Source: Bacteroidota bacterium
GTDB lineage: Bacteria; Bacteroidota; Bacteroidia; Bacteroidales; UBA12077
Direction of reading: 5' to 3'
Length of the DNA stretch: 64,000 nt
Assembly: GCA_020444275.1 (NCBI GenBank)
Contig: JAHLLG010000001.1
Location: forward strand, 186,001 to 250,000
Under the pieces are notes generated by a model, which had not been told where the DNA came from, did not search any database, and worked only from the letters and a program-made list of their open reading frames with translations. This document shows positions 45,354 through 52,779 of the stretch, in pieces (position 1 is the first letter of the stretch; the number at the start of each line of letters is the position of its first letter). Both the position numbers and the translations under genes were made by a program.

Positions 45354-45641
45354 CTACATAATATCAGAACAACCCATACAACCCATACAACCCATACAAC
45401 CCATAAGGCTAGTTTTAGCTATACCGGATTCAATAAACGCAGCTCTAGCACGTTCAAGAATATTATCTCGAACTTTGTTTAGATTGTTAATCATCTCTTG
45501 ATCACATCTGATGTCACGTTCTTTTATAGTCTTTATAGGGCTGACTAATAATTCCATAAGCAAAATATCATCTTTTTCGATTGAATTTTTAAAATCAAAT
45601 GTAGATTTCGCTTTTGATTCTGGAGGTCTTTTCTCTTTCAT
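45354..45641 (-). CDS. Putative RiPP precursor peptide with C-terminal (Met-Gly-Cys)4 core
   Basis: A 95-residue protein without a signal peptide. Residues 1-78 are charged and helical, suited as a leader (FDFKNSIEKDDILLMELLVS, then QEMINNLNKVRDNILERA). The C-terminus is TSLMGCMGCMGCMGCSDIM: four perfect Met-Gly-Cys triplets and nothing else but a five-residue tail. The downstream radical SAM/SPASM gene and this layout are what is expected of a ribosomally made, post-translationally modified peptide. The four triplets are encoded by four identical 9-base units. A good promoter precedes it. I do not recognise the precursor family. Confidence 0.7.
   Translation of the reverse strand: MKEKRPPESKAKSTFDFKNSIEKDDILLMELLVSPIKTIKERDIRCDQEMINNLNKVRDNILERARAAFIESGIAKTSLMGCMGCMGCMGCSDIM
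45369..45404 (-). repeat. 9-bp tandem repeat, four perfect copies, inside the precursor core
   Basis: ACAACCCAT (plus strand) occurs four times without mismatch. Read on the minus strand each copy is ATG GGT TGT, one Met-Gly-Cys unit. Slippage by one copy would change the core by one triplet without shifting frame. Confidence 0.95.
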
Positions 45642-45687
45642 AACTTCTCTTTTTAATTAAACATAGTATTTAGTCAATTTAATTAAA

Positions 45688-45718
45688 CAAAGTTAGAGAT
45701 TATAATAGGTTGCGTCAA
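45688..45718 (-). promoter_or_regulatory. Promoter of the precursor peptide gene
   Basis: On the minus strand: TTG (45718-45716), 20 bases, TAACTTTG (45695-45688). Predicted start near 45682, giving a leader of about 41 bases before the ATG at 45641. Confidence 0.65.
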
Positions 45719-45764
45719 TCGCAATTAATAAGTAATCAGTACTAATTACCTATATATAATTAAT

Positions 45765-45971
45765 TTATAAATTAATACCATTTTTAATAGCCCAAATTAT
45801 TAGTTCCGATTGTGAATGAGTATTAGTCTTTATGTGTATGTGGCGTATATGCGTATCTACAGTATGAATAGAGAGGTTTAATGTATCAGCAATTTGTTTT
45901 CTGCATTTAGCTTTTAGTAATTCTTGAATAATGTCAACTTCTCTCTTGCTTAAAATAAGTTTTGATTCCAT
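45765..45971 (-). CDS. Stand-alone LuxR-type helix-turn-helix protein
   Basis: A 68-residue protein that is nothing but a LuxR/GerE DNA-binding domain: LSKREVDIIQELLKAKCRKQIADTL, then SIHTVDTHIRHIHIKTNTHSQSELIIWA. No receiver, ligand or PAS domain is attached. Such free-standing regulators bind DNA as dimers and are controlled by their own level or by a partner. It lies 123 bases upstream of the precursor gene on the same strand, and the precursor has its own promoter in that gap. A role as local regulator of the peptide locus is likely by position only. Confidence 0.85.
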   Translation of the reverse strand: MESKLILSKREVDIIQELLKAKCRKQIADTLNLSIHTVDTHIRHIHIKTNTHSQSELIIWAIKNGINL

Positions 45972-46194
45972 AACATAAAATCTTTATATATTTATTAAGT
46001 CATGTTATTTGCTCATAGGTTACGTAATAAAATTTATGCTTTTGTCACTTAAATTATTTTTTCACTTATAATGAGTTACTATCAATCTTTCTAGTTTTAT
46101 TAAAGTATATTGTGACAGAACATTGCTAAGTTTTATTTATTAAAAATGATATATTAAATATTATAACCAAAGAAATTCGTTTATATTCAGACTC

Positions 46195-47919
46195 TTAATT
46201 GATGAAGGAAGATAGTTTATTAAATGAGTAAGCGATTCTTATACCAGAATTAATGGTATCCTCGAATTTTTCATTTTCCTTAGTGTTGTTATCGAACATG
46301 TCATTTTTTTGTATGAAAAAGCCAAATAAAAATTTGTCACTTTTTTTATAAAAGTTGATACCTAATCCAACTGTAGACTCATTAGCTAAATATTCGCTAT
46401 TATTCCAATAATGTCTAAAGTATGGATTAATAGTTAATAAACTTGCTCCTTCTTCACTAGTTTTTAATTTAATCAAATAGGCATAATCAATAGAAAAAAC
46501 TTGCCTCCTTTGATCAATGTAATTGCCACTATATGCAGATTTAACTTGTTCAGAATGATATCGATTTCCTGAGATCGTATCAATATGGGTTACTGAATAG
46601 TTACTTTCTGTTAGATCATTAAAATTGTTTGACCTATCATACATAAAAGATATGCCAATAATATGCTTACCTGAAAATGATATGTTATAACCAAATTCAT
46701 AAGAGAGTCCTTTAAATTTCTCATTTTTAAACACTAAAGAATCTACAGTCATTAAGCTGGAGAAAACAGTGTCAATCCTACTAAACTCACTTCCAAATAA
46801 CCCAGATCGCAAAAAAACGGTGCCTCTAATTATACCTCCTGAGCTTTGCTCTAACTTTTGTATTTTTAATATTCTCTGTGTATTTGAATCAGAATTAAGT
46901 TTTCTGTTATTTGCATTTTCAATTTTTTTCTTCACCACTTTATTATAGAAATCTTTCTTAATCATATCAACCTCATCATATGTGAAGCCAACTCCAAGAA
47001 AGAAATCAAAATACTCATAATCATTTAGTTCTTTTGTTTGTATAATCTTCATTTCTTGATATGAAGTTATGTTAGTTGCTACCTTATTTTTAACATCAAT
47101 TTCAAAATATGAAGCTAAAGTATTGAGCTTTGTTTTATTTTCATATAGAGGTAGTTCAATAGCCATAAATAGCTCATAAACTTCTTGAGCTGCTTCATTT
47201 TTAGTAAAATCAACATCTCCAACTTTAACTAAGAAATCCTTACGTATTTTATTAATTTCTGTCTGCTTTAAATTAAGCCCCAAATTGACTGATAAGTCCT
47301 CCCTATATGCACCAAAGTTGTTTGCATACTTATAGTCAACCTCATTAATTGTATTAAATGCTATTTGAGGTTCACTTAAAAAGGAGTTAGCATTTTCTTT
47401 ATTGAAATGAGTGTACTTGTCAGATATTTTTTTCTTCACAGAAGTGGTATTCAAAAACCTAAAGTTGAACAGCTTAGTCTTCTCATTATCCCATACCACT
47501 GATTTTATGAACGAATCATAAATGGTATTATAGTCTTCTGCTAAGTCAATGAAAGGATCTGCTTCTTTCTGCTTTTTGATCATTTCCATCAATACCTTTC
47601 TCCCCTTATCCATTCTAAAAGAAAATCCAACAAAGGCACTCAACTCGGAGCTAATTACAAAGTCTCCATCCTTAAAAAGAAAAGAATCATCATCTGCAGA
47701 GCCTCCTTTATAATTTACTCCCCACAAAAATGGAGTTAATCTTGATCTTGAGTCAGCAAGGTTATTAATACTCAAGGAAAGTGTTTCATCCGTGCTCAAG
47801 GATAGTGAAGATGGAGTATTAAGAAAAGTAGTTCGTTCCTCATCATCTGAGAGTATAAATTGTGCATTTATTCGACCAATAAAAAGAAACAATAGTCCGA
47901 CTAAAAGAATAATTTTCAT
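46195..47919 (-). CDS. Exported hypothetical protein, probable outer-membrane beta-barrel C-terminus
   Basis: A 574-residue protein with a signal peptide (1-19, ending RINAQ). The middle (about 110-330) is helical and charged, with repeated KKI/KKDF segments. The last 200 residues look like amphipathic beta strands with aromatic ends (GLSYEFGYNISFSGKHIIGIS, VFSIDYAYLIKL, FLFGFFIQKNDMF), suggesting an outer-membrane barrel. No known transporter family is recognised. It follows the 118-residue protein gene by 2 bases, so they form one operon. Position next to the peptide locus allows a role as export or receptor component; unproven. Confidence 0.7.
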   Translation of the reverse strand: MKIILLVGLLFLFIGRINAQFILSDDEERTTFLNTPSSLSLSTDETLSLSINNLADSRSRLTPFLWGVNYKGGSADDDSFLFKDGDFVISSELSAFVGFSFRMDKGRKVLMEMIKKQKEADPFIDLAEDYNTIYDSFIKSVVWDNEKTKLFNFRFLNTTSVKKKISDKYTHFNKENANSFLSEPQIAFNTINEVDYKYANNFGAYREDLSVNLGLNLKQTEINKIRKDFLVKVGDVDFTKNEAAQEVYELFMAIELPLYENKTKLNTLASYFEIDVKNKVATNITSYQEMKIIQTKELNDYEYFDFFLGVGFTYDEVDMIKKDFYNKVVKKKIENANNRKLNSDSNTQRILKIQKLEQSSGGIIRGTVFLRSGLFGSEFSRIDTVFSSLMTVDSLVFKNEKFKGLSYEFGYNISFSGKHIIGISFMYDRSNNFNDLTESNYSVTHIDTISGNRYHSEQVKSAYSGNYIDQRRQVFSIDYAYLIKLKTSEEGASLLTINPYFRHYWNNSEYLANESTVGLGINFYKKSDKFLFGFFIQKNDMFDNNTKENEKFEDTINSGIRIAYSFNKLSSFIN

Positions 47920-47921
47920 AA

Positions 47922-48278
47922 CTAAATAATTTGTGTGTTTAATAGAATCTCTGTTAAAGAGCCATCCGTGTCATCAATTTTTATAGGTTGGTTAAGAAGT
48001 TTTTTTTCACCCTGGTTGCAGAGAGTTGCTTTAAGTTCCATGAAAGACCCTGTAGGTCCTTCAGCAGTAATTGCTATTTTCTTAATTAATGTGCAATCAT
48101 CATTAACGATTACACTTATAAATTTCCCGGAATATTTATCTCCGTTTCTATCTAAACTTAAATTTAAATGAGAATTTGGATGCCCTCCAATCTTCATTAT
48201 ACCATGAAATTCGATTGAGGTAACGATAATGTTAGGGCTAGAAAGTTTTAATTCGTAAGTAACGTTTGTAAGTTTCAT
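47922..48278 (-). CDS. Hypothetical beta-rich protein
   Basis: A 118-residue protein without signal peptide or membrane segment. The pattern of alternating hydrophobic strands (VTYELKLSSPNIIVTSIEFHG, then LNLSLDRNGDKYSGKFISVIV) suggests a single beta-sandwich or barrel domain. No conserved catalytic motif or known family is recognised. Its stop is 2 bases before the start of the 574-residue exported protein, so the two are translated from one message. The upstream gap holds an inverted repeat (GTCCAC 48325-48330 with GTGGAC 48354-48359). Function unknown. Confidence 0.65.
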   Translation of the reverse strand: MKLTNVTYELKLSSPNIIVTSIEFHGIMKIGGHPNSHLNLSLDRNGDKYSGKFISVIVNDDCTLIKKIAITAEGPTGSFMELKATLCNQGEKKLLNQPIKIDDTDGSLTEILLNTQII

Positions 48279-48763
48279 AGTTGATAGGTTTAATTTTAGA
48301 ATACATAAGTTAAGGGATTGAGAAGTCCACTTTTATTCAAGTTGTTATACAGGGTGGACAATCATGTTTTGATGTGAAAGGGATCTAGATCACGGATGTA
48401 TAGGACTAAGGAGGTTTATGGAATACTTTTTTCATATTAATCTAAATATTAATCTGAAATTTGTACTCCCCTTAAAGTCAATACGTTCTAAAAAGAAAAT
48501 CTGATTATACGCAAGTTATAAAATAATATATCAAAAGTAAAATAGAATGAGTTTTTCTTTTTTGATATTATGATACAATATAAGAACTATTAATTAGTCC
48601 ATCTAGCCTCATAGTATTATTTCCTGAAGTTGTATTGCAAAATGAGGGGTGCATGTTATTTAATATTTAAATGTGAATAATCAGTTTATTTTTAACACAC
48701 CTATTGGTTTTTTACTAAAACACATTTACTCCGCTGCACTTCGCAAATGAGCTTTAAGCTAAT
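48279..48763. other. Intergenic region with palindromes and att-like repeat
   Basis: No gene is seen in 485 bases. It contains the inverted repeat GTCCAC/GTGGAC (48325-48359), the palindrome GATCTAGATC (48382-48391) and copy B of the att-like motif (48627-48650). Confidence 0.6.
48627..48650 (+). repeat. att-like 24-base direct repeat, copy B
   Basis: GAAGTTGTATTGCAAAATG followed by AGGGG; 21 of 24 bases match copy A in yifB, same orientation. It separates the peptide locus from the DarTG/nuclease cluster. Confidence 0.65.
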
Positions 48764-49918
48764 TTAAATAGCCAGTTTACTTTGCTTGTGGTATAATTCC
48801 ATGCCAGGTACATTGCTATATCTCTCATTTAATCTACTTCTTAGGTTGAATAATCTTCTTTCAGCTGAATCAACTATTTGTGAGAATAGGCATATTTGTA
48901 CTTTTCCTATTTCAACTTTGTGTTCATTTTCAATAGATTGAATGGGTTGGACTTTCTCATTAAATGTTTCTCCAACTACGAAAGCGTTTATATATGGATT
49001 TCCTATTATTGTTCCACATTCCATAAAATCTTCAACGTATCCAACTGCTTGATTTCTTTCTTCTCTGGTTAATTTAAATCCACCTCTTTTAAGTTCAATT
49101 ATTAAAATTTTATTTACTGTTGTTAGCCCATTTTCGTTATCATATGCAACAGTTCCAGTTATTGAAAAGGTTGAACTTCCCTTCACAACAATATCTGGTC
49201 TTTTTCTATTATTTTTGAAAATTTTCTTATCAATTTTTTTACCAAATACCTTTTCAATTGTTGTTTGCAATTGATTGTTTGATGCATATTCAGGTGAATC
49301 AAATTCAGGACCAAAAATCCATCTAGCACTTGCAATTAATGGATGCAAAATATGCAGTTCATCAACAGTTTTATCATTTGAAAGTTTTCTAATTGCTTCA
49401 ATTACAGTTATTCTTTTATCTATCTCATCTAAAACAGTTAATGCATCTTTAATACTCCAGTTGTCAAGTATTTTATTCAATCCTTCAATATCTTCATGTG
49501 ATAGTAATGATAACTTTTGTAGAAGTTCACTTCCACTTCGTGTTTTTTCTAAGTTTAATATTGTTTCAACGGCTAAAGCAATTGAATCTTCCCTGGCTGT
49601 GGGATTTGATACTGTTATATTTTCAATTGCTTCATTAAACTCATATTTTGCCAAAGGACTAAGTTCTTCATACTGCTTCTTATATTCCTTTTTTATATGT
49701 TTTGTAGTTTCTTCAATATTCTCATTCGCTATCTTTGAGAACATGGACTGAACATGTTCATCAATTTTTTCAAATATTGGTTCTAAAAACTTATCCTTCT
49801 TGAAACCTGACCAATCTTCTAATATGTAATCTGCTAAATCATTAGTTTGAACAACAATGGAATATCTTTTAGCCTGTCTGGTTCTTCCATCCAATACCAT
49901 TTTTTTCCTAAAATCCAA
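48764..49918 (-). CDS. PD-(D/E)XK-like nuclease half of a GHKL-nuclease protein (-1 frame)
   Basis: This 384-residue frame has a helical part (1-240) and a C-terminal nuclease-like domain: RPDIVVKGS, then KILIIELKRGGFKLTREERNQ. The Asp and E-x-K spacing fits PD-(D/E)XK enzymes such as Shedu-type nucleases. It opens with a TTG at 49918, in the -1 frame relative to the upstream GHKL gene and overlapping it. The sequence KKMVLDGRTRQAKRYSIVV continues naturally from the GHKL part, so the two are halves of one protein of about 638 residues. The join is at the seven-A run (49906-49900). A separate start at the ATG at 49900 is possible. Likely anti-phage role. Confidence 0.75.
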   Translation of the reverse strand: MDFRKKMVLDGRTRQAKRYSIVVQTNDLADYILEDWSGFKKDKFLEPIFEKIDEHVQSMFSKIANENIEETTKHIKKEYKKQYEELSPLAKYEFNEAIENITVSNPTAREDSIALAVETILNLEKTRSGSELLQKLSLLSHEDIEGLNKILDNWSIKDALTVLDEIDKRITVIEAIRKLSNDKTVDELHILHPLIASARWIFGPEFDSPEYASNNQLQTTIEKVFGKKIDKKIFKNNRKRPDIVVKGSSTFSITGTVAYDNENGLTTVNKILIIELKRGGFKLTREERNQAVGYVEDFMECGTIIGNPYINAFVVGETFNEKVQPIQSIENEHKVEIGKVQICLFSQIVDSAERRLFNLRSRLNERYSNVPGMELYHKQSKLAI

Positions 49919-50679
49919 GATGGTTCACCAACCAAACGTCCACTTTGCCAAACTGCTATTCCTTGATATAGTGTAGACTTTCTTGACTTTTTAGAGTCAA
50001 TCAGATGAATATTAAGTTTAATCTTATTTACACTTATCGTATCAGAAAAAACAAGCCCTTGATGTTGTTCTAGCTGGATTGTTTTTTTATTTATGGAAAT
50101 TATAAATTTAGGGTCATGTAAGAAACGTGCTGAAATAACTTCTAAGATTGTATCTGCACTGGGCAAATTTTTTTCTACATTAACTTCAAGTCTTACTCCC
50201 GATTTATTGGTTTTATTAAATTCCTGAGACTTTATAAGAAAAGGTTCATTTTCACTTTTGGTGGTTATAGTAAATTTTGATTCTATACCGTTTTTTTTAG
50301 CAATTACTACATATTCATTATTGAAACAAAGCATTCCATGTCTTCCGACTCCATTTCTTCCATAAGCATATCTTTGTAAACTAACCCCTTTTGGGAATTC
50401 AACTTTTTTTCCTTGATGTTTTAATCTATTGTAACCAAGCTTCATCCATCTTGAGTAAAATTCATCTTTTGTCAGTCCAATACCATTATCTTCAATCGTT
50501 AATTTCTGTCCCTTTTCTTCTGGTATGAAAACCTCAACCTTAGTAGCTCCTGCATCCCAGGCGTTGGCAACTAATTCTGTAAGTGCAATTTCAGGTGAAT
50601 TTCCTAAACTTCCTAAAGTTCTAATAAGATAATCATCTTCAAAAAGTGAGCCTTGAATAATGTCACTGTTATTTTTCAT
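49834..50679 (-). CDS. GHKL (Hsp90/MutL-like) ATPase half of a GHKL-nuclease protein
   Basis: A 281-residue frame with the Bergerat ATP fold: ALTELVANAWDAGATKVEV (catalytic Asn region), IEDNGIGL (N2 box) and GRNGVGRHGM (lid). These match histidine kinase/gyrase B/Hsp90-like ATPases. After residue 260 the frame turns into an unrelated 21-residue tail and stops at 49834, whereas the -1 frame continues smoothly. If frameshifting occurs, the product is a 638-residue ATPase-nuclease; if not, a short ATPase domain. It lies 37 bases downstream of darG on the same strand, so it belongs to the same transcript. ATP-dependent control of a nuclease is the likely logic. Confidence 0.78.
   Translation of the reverse strand: MKNNSDIIQGSLFEDDYLIRTLGSLGNSPEIALTELVANAWDAGATKVEVFIPEEKGQKLTIEDNGIGLTKDEFYSRWMKLGYNRLKHQGKKVEFPKGVSLQRYAYGRNGVGRHGMLCFNNEYVVIAKKNGIESKFTITTKSENEPFLIKSQEFNKTNKSGVRLEVNVEKNLPSADTILEVISARFLHDPKFIISINKKTIQLEQHQGLVFSDTISVNKIKLNIHLIDSKKSRKSTLYQGIAVWQSGRLVGEPSWILGKKWYWMEEPDRLKDIPLLFKLMI
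49900..49906 (-). promoter_or_regulatory. Slippery heptamer A_AAA_AAA (candidate -1 frameshift site)
   Basis: In the GHKL frame the codons are GGA AAA AAA TGG, so the heptamer is correctly phased for -1 slippage, which gives ...Lys-Lys-Met-Val-Leu and enters the nuclease frame. ATGGAA starting 9 bases after it can pair with TTCCAT further downstream, a possible stimulatory stem. Confidence 0.6.
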
Positions 50680-50716
50680 AGAATTTAGTCTTAATCGTAA
50701 GGAATAAATAAATTAA

Positions 50717-51757
50717 CTAATGTAAATTAGGTATTATATCATTTAACTCTAATCCCATTAAAGAATTAATAATTAACCCTCTTTTTTTTAAAAAGTCTAA
50801 TACTTCAATTATTTCTTCATCTGTAAATCTGCTAGCTTTTTCTTCTGACCATTTTTTAAATTCTACTGACACTAGTTCTTGTGGTATTGACTTTTTATCT
50901 AATAAGATAAATAAGACAGTTGTTATTAATTCAACCTTCTTATCCGATGATAGCTCATTCAAAAATTCAATTGCACTTCTTGTTGGCTTAGAATACTTTT
51001 TCAACTTCTCAATTACACTATCGCTCATTAATGTATTTTGAGCTAATTCAAATGCTTGTTTAGTATTGAAATTGTAATAATCTTGATATTCTTTTATCTC
51101 TCTACTTAAAATATCAATAGAATGATTATATGGTCCATAATTGTAAGCCTTAAACTTAAAATACTCTTCTCCAGAGAAGATGTTTATTAAAAATGCTCCC
51201 TTTTGCAATCTAGTTTTATTGAATTTCTCCAATCCGATTTTTAATTTCATTAATATTAAGTGAGAAGCATTAAGTTTAGGCACCTTCTTCTTATTTTTTA
51301 TTGAATTAACAGTAAATGATGGTTCATACAGTATAAAATCGTATTTGCCTTCGAAAGGACTTAGTTTTTCCACTAAGATTTCTTTTACTTTATTCCATTC
51401 TAAGCCACCATTACCACAACCCAAAGGAGGGAAAGCTATTGATTTTATATTTAAGTCAGACAGTTTATTAATTAAAGTATCTAATCCTTTTTGAATGTAT
51501 TCATACTTTGATTTTTTTCTCCATTTATCTTTTGTTGGAAAATTCAGAATAATCTTATTCGTTTCGTGATATGCTAGGATAGAACCAATTTTAAAATTTC
51601 CAGACTTACACTGTTTAACATACTCCTCATTATTTGCAGGGTATCGTAGTTTAAATTGATAAGCAATTCCTTTACCCATATAACCTTCACAATTTACAGT
51701 ATTAACAATTGCATCAGCATTTGAATCTAGTATGTTTCCTGTGGTAAAACTTATCAT
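50717..51757 (-). CDS. darG: DarG macrodomain antitoxin
   Basis: A 346-residue protein. The N-terminal macrodomain (1-155) has TGNILDSNADAIVNTVNCEGYMGKGIA, the ADP-ribose-binding start, and FPPLGCGNGGLEW. The C-terminal part (about 165-346, LILMKLKIGLEKFNKTRLQKG, YNYGPYNHSI) matches the second domain of DarG, which binds the toxin. DarG removes ADP-ribose that DarT places on thymidines of single-stranded DNA and neutralises DarT directly. The ATG overlaps the darT stop by 4 bases. Together with darT it is a complete toxin-antitoxin/anti-phage pair. Confidence 0.92.
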   Translation of the reverse strand: MISFTTGNILDSNADAIVNTVNCEGYMGKGIAYQFKLRYPANNEEYVKQCKSGNFKIGSILAYHETNKIILNFPTKDKWRKKSKYEYIQKGLDTLINKLSDLNIKSIAFPPLGCGNGGLEWNKVKEILVEKLSPFEGKYDFILYEPSFTVNSIKNKKKVPKLNASHLILMKLKIGLEKFNKTRLQKGAFLINIFSGEEYFKFKAYNYGPYNHSIDILSREIKEYQDYYNFNTKQAFELAQNTLMSDSVIEKLKKYSKPTRSAIEFLNELSSDKKVELITTVLFILLDKKSIPQELVSVEFKKWSEEKASRFTDEEIIEVLDFLKKRGLIINSLMGLELNDIIPNLH

Positions 51758-52338
51758 TTTACAAATATATTATTTAATACATTTACATAAAAGGAGTTGT
51801 TTGCTCCAACTATTTCATCTCTTAATTTTATTACTTCCGCTTTAGCCTCCTCATCGGAAACAATTATTGAGAAAAAATCTTTAGCATCAATCCTAGTATC
51901 TGTTAAGCATTCTGCCATACAAATTTCTTTACATTCTTTATCAGAATACTTGCGCTCTGCCATTTTATCCCAATTGATAGTATTCATTCCATTATCGTAA
52001 TCTAGTAATGTGCATTCTTTTAGTGATAAAGGGTGTTGTGGTAGGATTTTAAATCCTTTTGTCTTCGCAAGTTTTCTTGTTAGTGTAATAAATATGAATT
52101 TTTTGTCAGGATGCGCTTTTTGCACAGAACCATCAAATGGATTTAATGGAAAGAAATGAAAGGGAACAAGGCTATTCAGACCTTCCTTTTCTCTATGAAG
52201 TATAATTTCTCTATCAGCAACATCAACAAATTCTTCAGCGTCATTTCTTGAAAGTAATCCATTTTTTAAAATGCTTTCTAAATTTTCAATTGAAGTTAAA
52301 TGATAAATTAATTTACCTTCTTTAGGAGGTGTAGCCAT
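51754..52338 (-). CDS. darT: DarT ssDNA thymidine ADP-ribosyltransferase toxin
   Basis: A 194-residue protein matching DarT (DUF4433): IYHLTSIENLESILKNGLLSR at the N-terminus (NAD-binding His), FVDVADREI, VPFHFFPLNPF and MAECLTDTRIDA near residue 150 with the catalytic Glu (M-A-E-C-L). DarT transfers ADP-ribose from NAD+ to thymidine bases in single-stranded DNA, blocking replication of host or phage. The gene precedes darG with a 4-base overlap, so antitoxin synthesis is coupled to toxin translation. All key blocks are present, hence probably active. Confidence 0.93.
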   Translation of the reverse strand: MATPPKEGKLIYHLTSIENLESILKNGLLSRNDAEEFVDVADREIILHREKEGLNSLVPFHFFPLNPFDGSVQKAHPDKKFIFITLTRKLAKTKGFKILPQHPLSLKECTLLDYDNGMNTINWDKMAERKYSDKECKEICMAECLTDTRIDAKDFFSIIVSDEEAKAEVIKLRDEIVGANNSFYVNVLNNIFVK

Positions 52339-52537
52339 AATTGATACTTTACATTTGTTATGTGAATGTATAATTTTTTATCGATTTCATCAAACATAAT
52401 TTCACACTTTTACAAACACTTTTGCAAGCAAAAGCTTGCAAAAAAGTTAATAATTCTACTCTATATTTCAATTCCTCAAAATGTTTTTAATTTTTACTGT
52501 ATGTTTATAGTCTGTGTCTCCGAGATAAAAGATTATG
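52339..52537. other. AT-rich intergenic region upstream of darT
   Basis: About 200 bases with no supported gene or clear TAnnTTTG box. It contains GCAAGCAAAAGCTTGCAAAAAAG, where CAAGC and GCTTG pair (52423-52440), followed by A-rich sequence. Confidence 0.4.
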
Positions 52538-52626
52538 TCGGAGATGACAGAGTCGCTTAATGCAGTTGATTTATAATCAGCCGAACTCGTAAGGGTTCCG
52601 GGGGTTCGAATCCCTCTCTCGCCGCA
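52538..52626 (+). pseudogene. Degenerate tRNA-Ser-like sequence (class II)
   Basis: The 3' half is almost a normal tRNA-Ser: variable arm GAAC/GTTC, T arm GGGGGTTCGAATCCCTC and the end TCTCGCCGCA. The 5' part keeps GGAGATGACAGAGTC and an anticodon stem GTTGA/TCAGC with loop TTTATAA (would read UAU, not serine). The outer three acceptor pairs do not match and the D loop lacks GG, so it is not expected to be charged. It looks like a captured tRNA-gene end, as left by integrative elements, inside the accessory region. Confidence 0.6.
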
Positions 52627-52779
52627 AGAAAAGCTTTCGAAAGGGGGCTTTCCCCATTATAAAATTAAACAAACCATAATACGCCATCGAAAGCCACACG
52701 GGGCTTGCTTGTTTTGTGACTTGTAATTATCTCAGTCTGGTTTTTAATGCGAGGGGTTAGTGTTTTTTGACAAATCTAG
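52627..52779. other. Gap between the tRNA-like remnant and the next gene
   Basis: 153 bases without a supported gene; a small hairpin AAAGC...GCTTT follows the tRNA-like end directly (52631-52652). Confidence 0.35.

Noticed and set aside
45316-45501. Open frame opposite the precursor peptide with Gln-Pro-Ile repeats
   Set aside because: Antisense shadow of the Met-Gly-Cys repeat; the minus-strand frame has the promoter, leader and enzyme neighbour.
48382-48391. GATCTAGATC as an operator
   Set aside because: A single 10-base palindrome without a second site or positional logic; expected by chance at this scale.
49275-49751. 158-codon frame opposite the nuclease half
   Set aside because: Antisense shadow of a protein with clear domain motifs.
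52366-52560. 64-codon open frame before the tRNA-like sequence
   Set aside because: Runs into the tRNA remnant, hydrophobic low-complexity product, no promoter box.
52748-52765. Fourth copy of the att-like motif (AATGCGAGGGGTTAG)
   Set aside because: Only a short stretch agrees and the GAAG...TGT part is missing; within chance.
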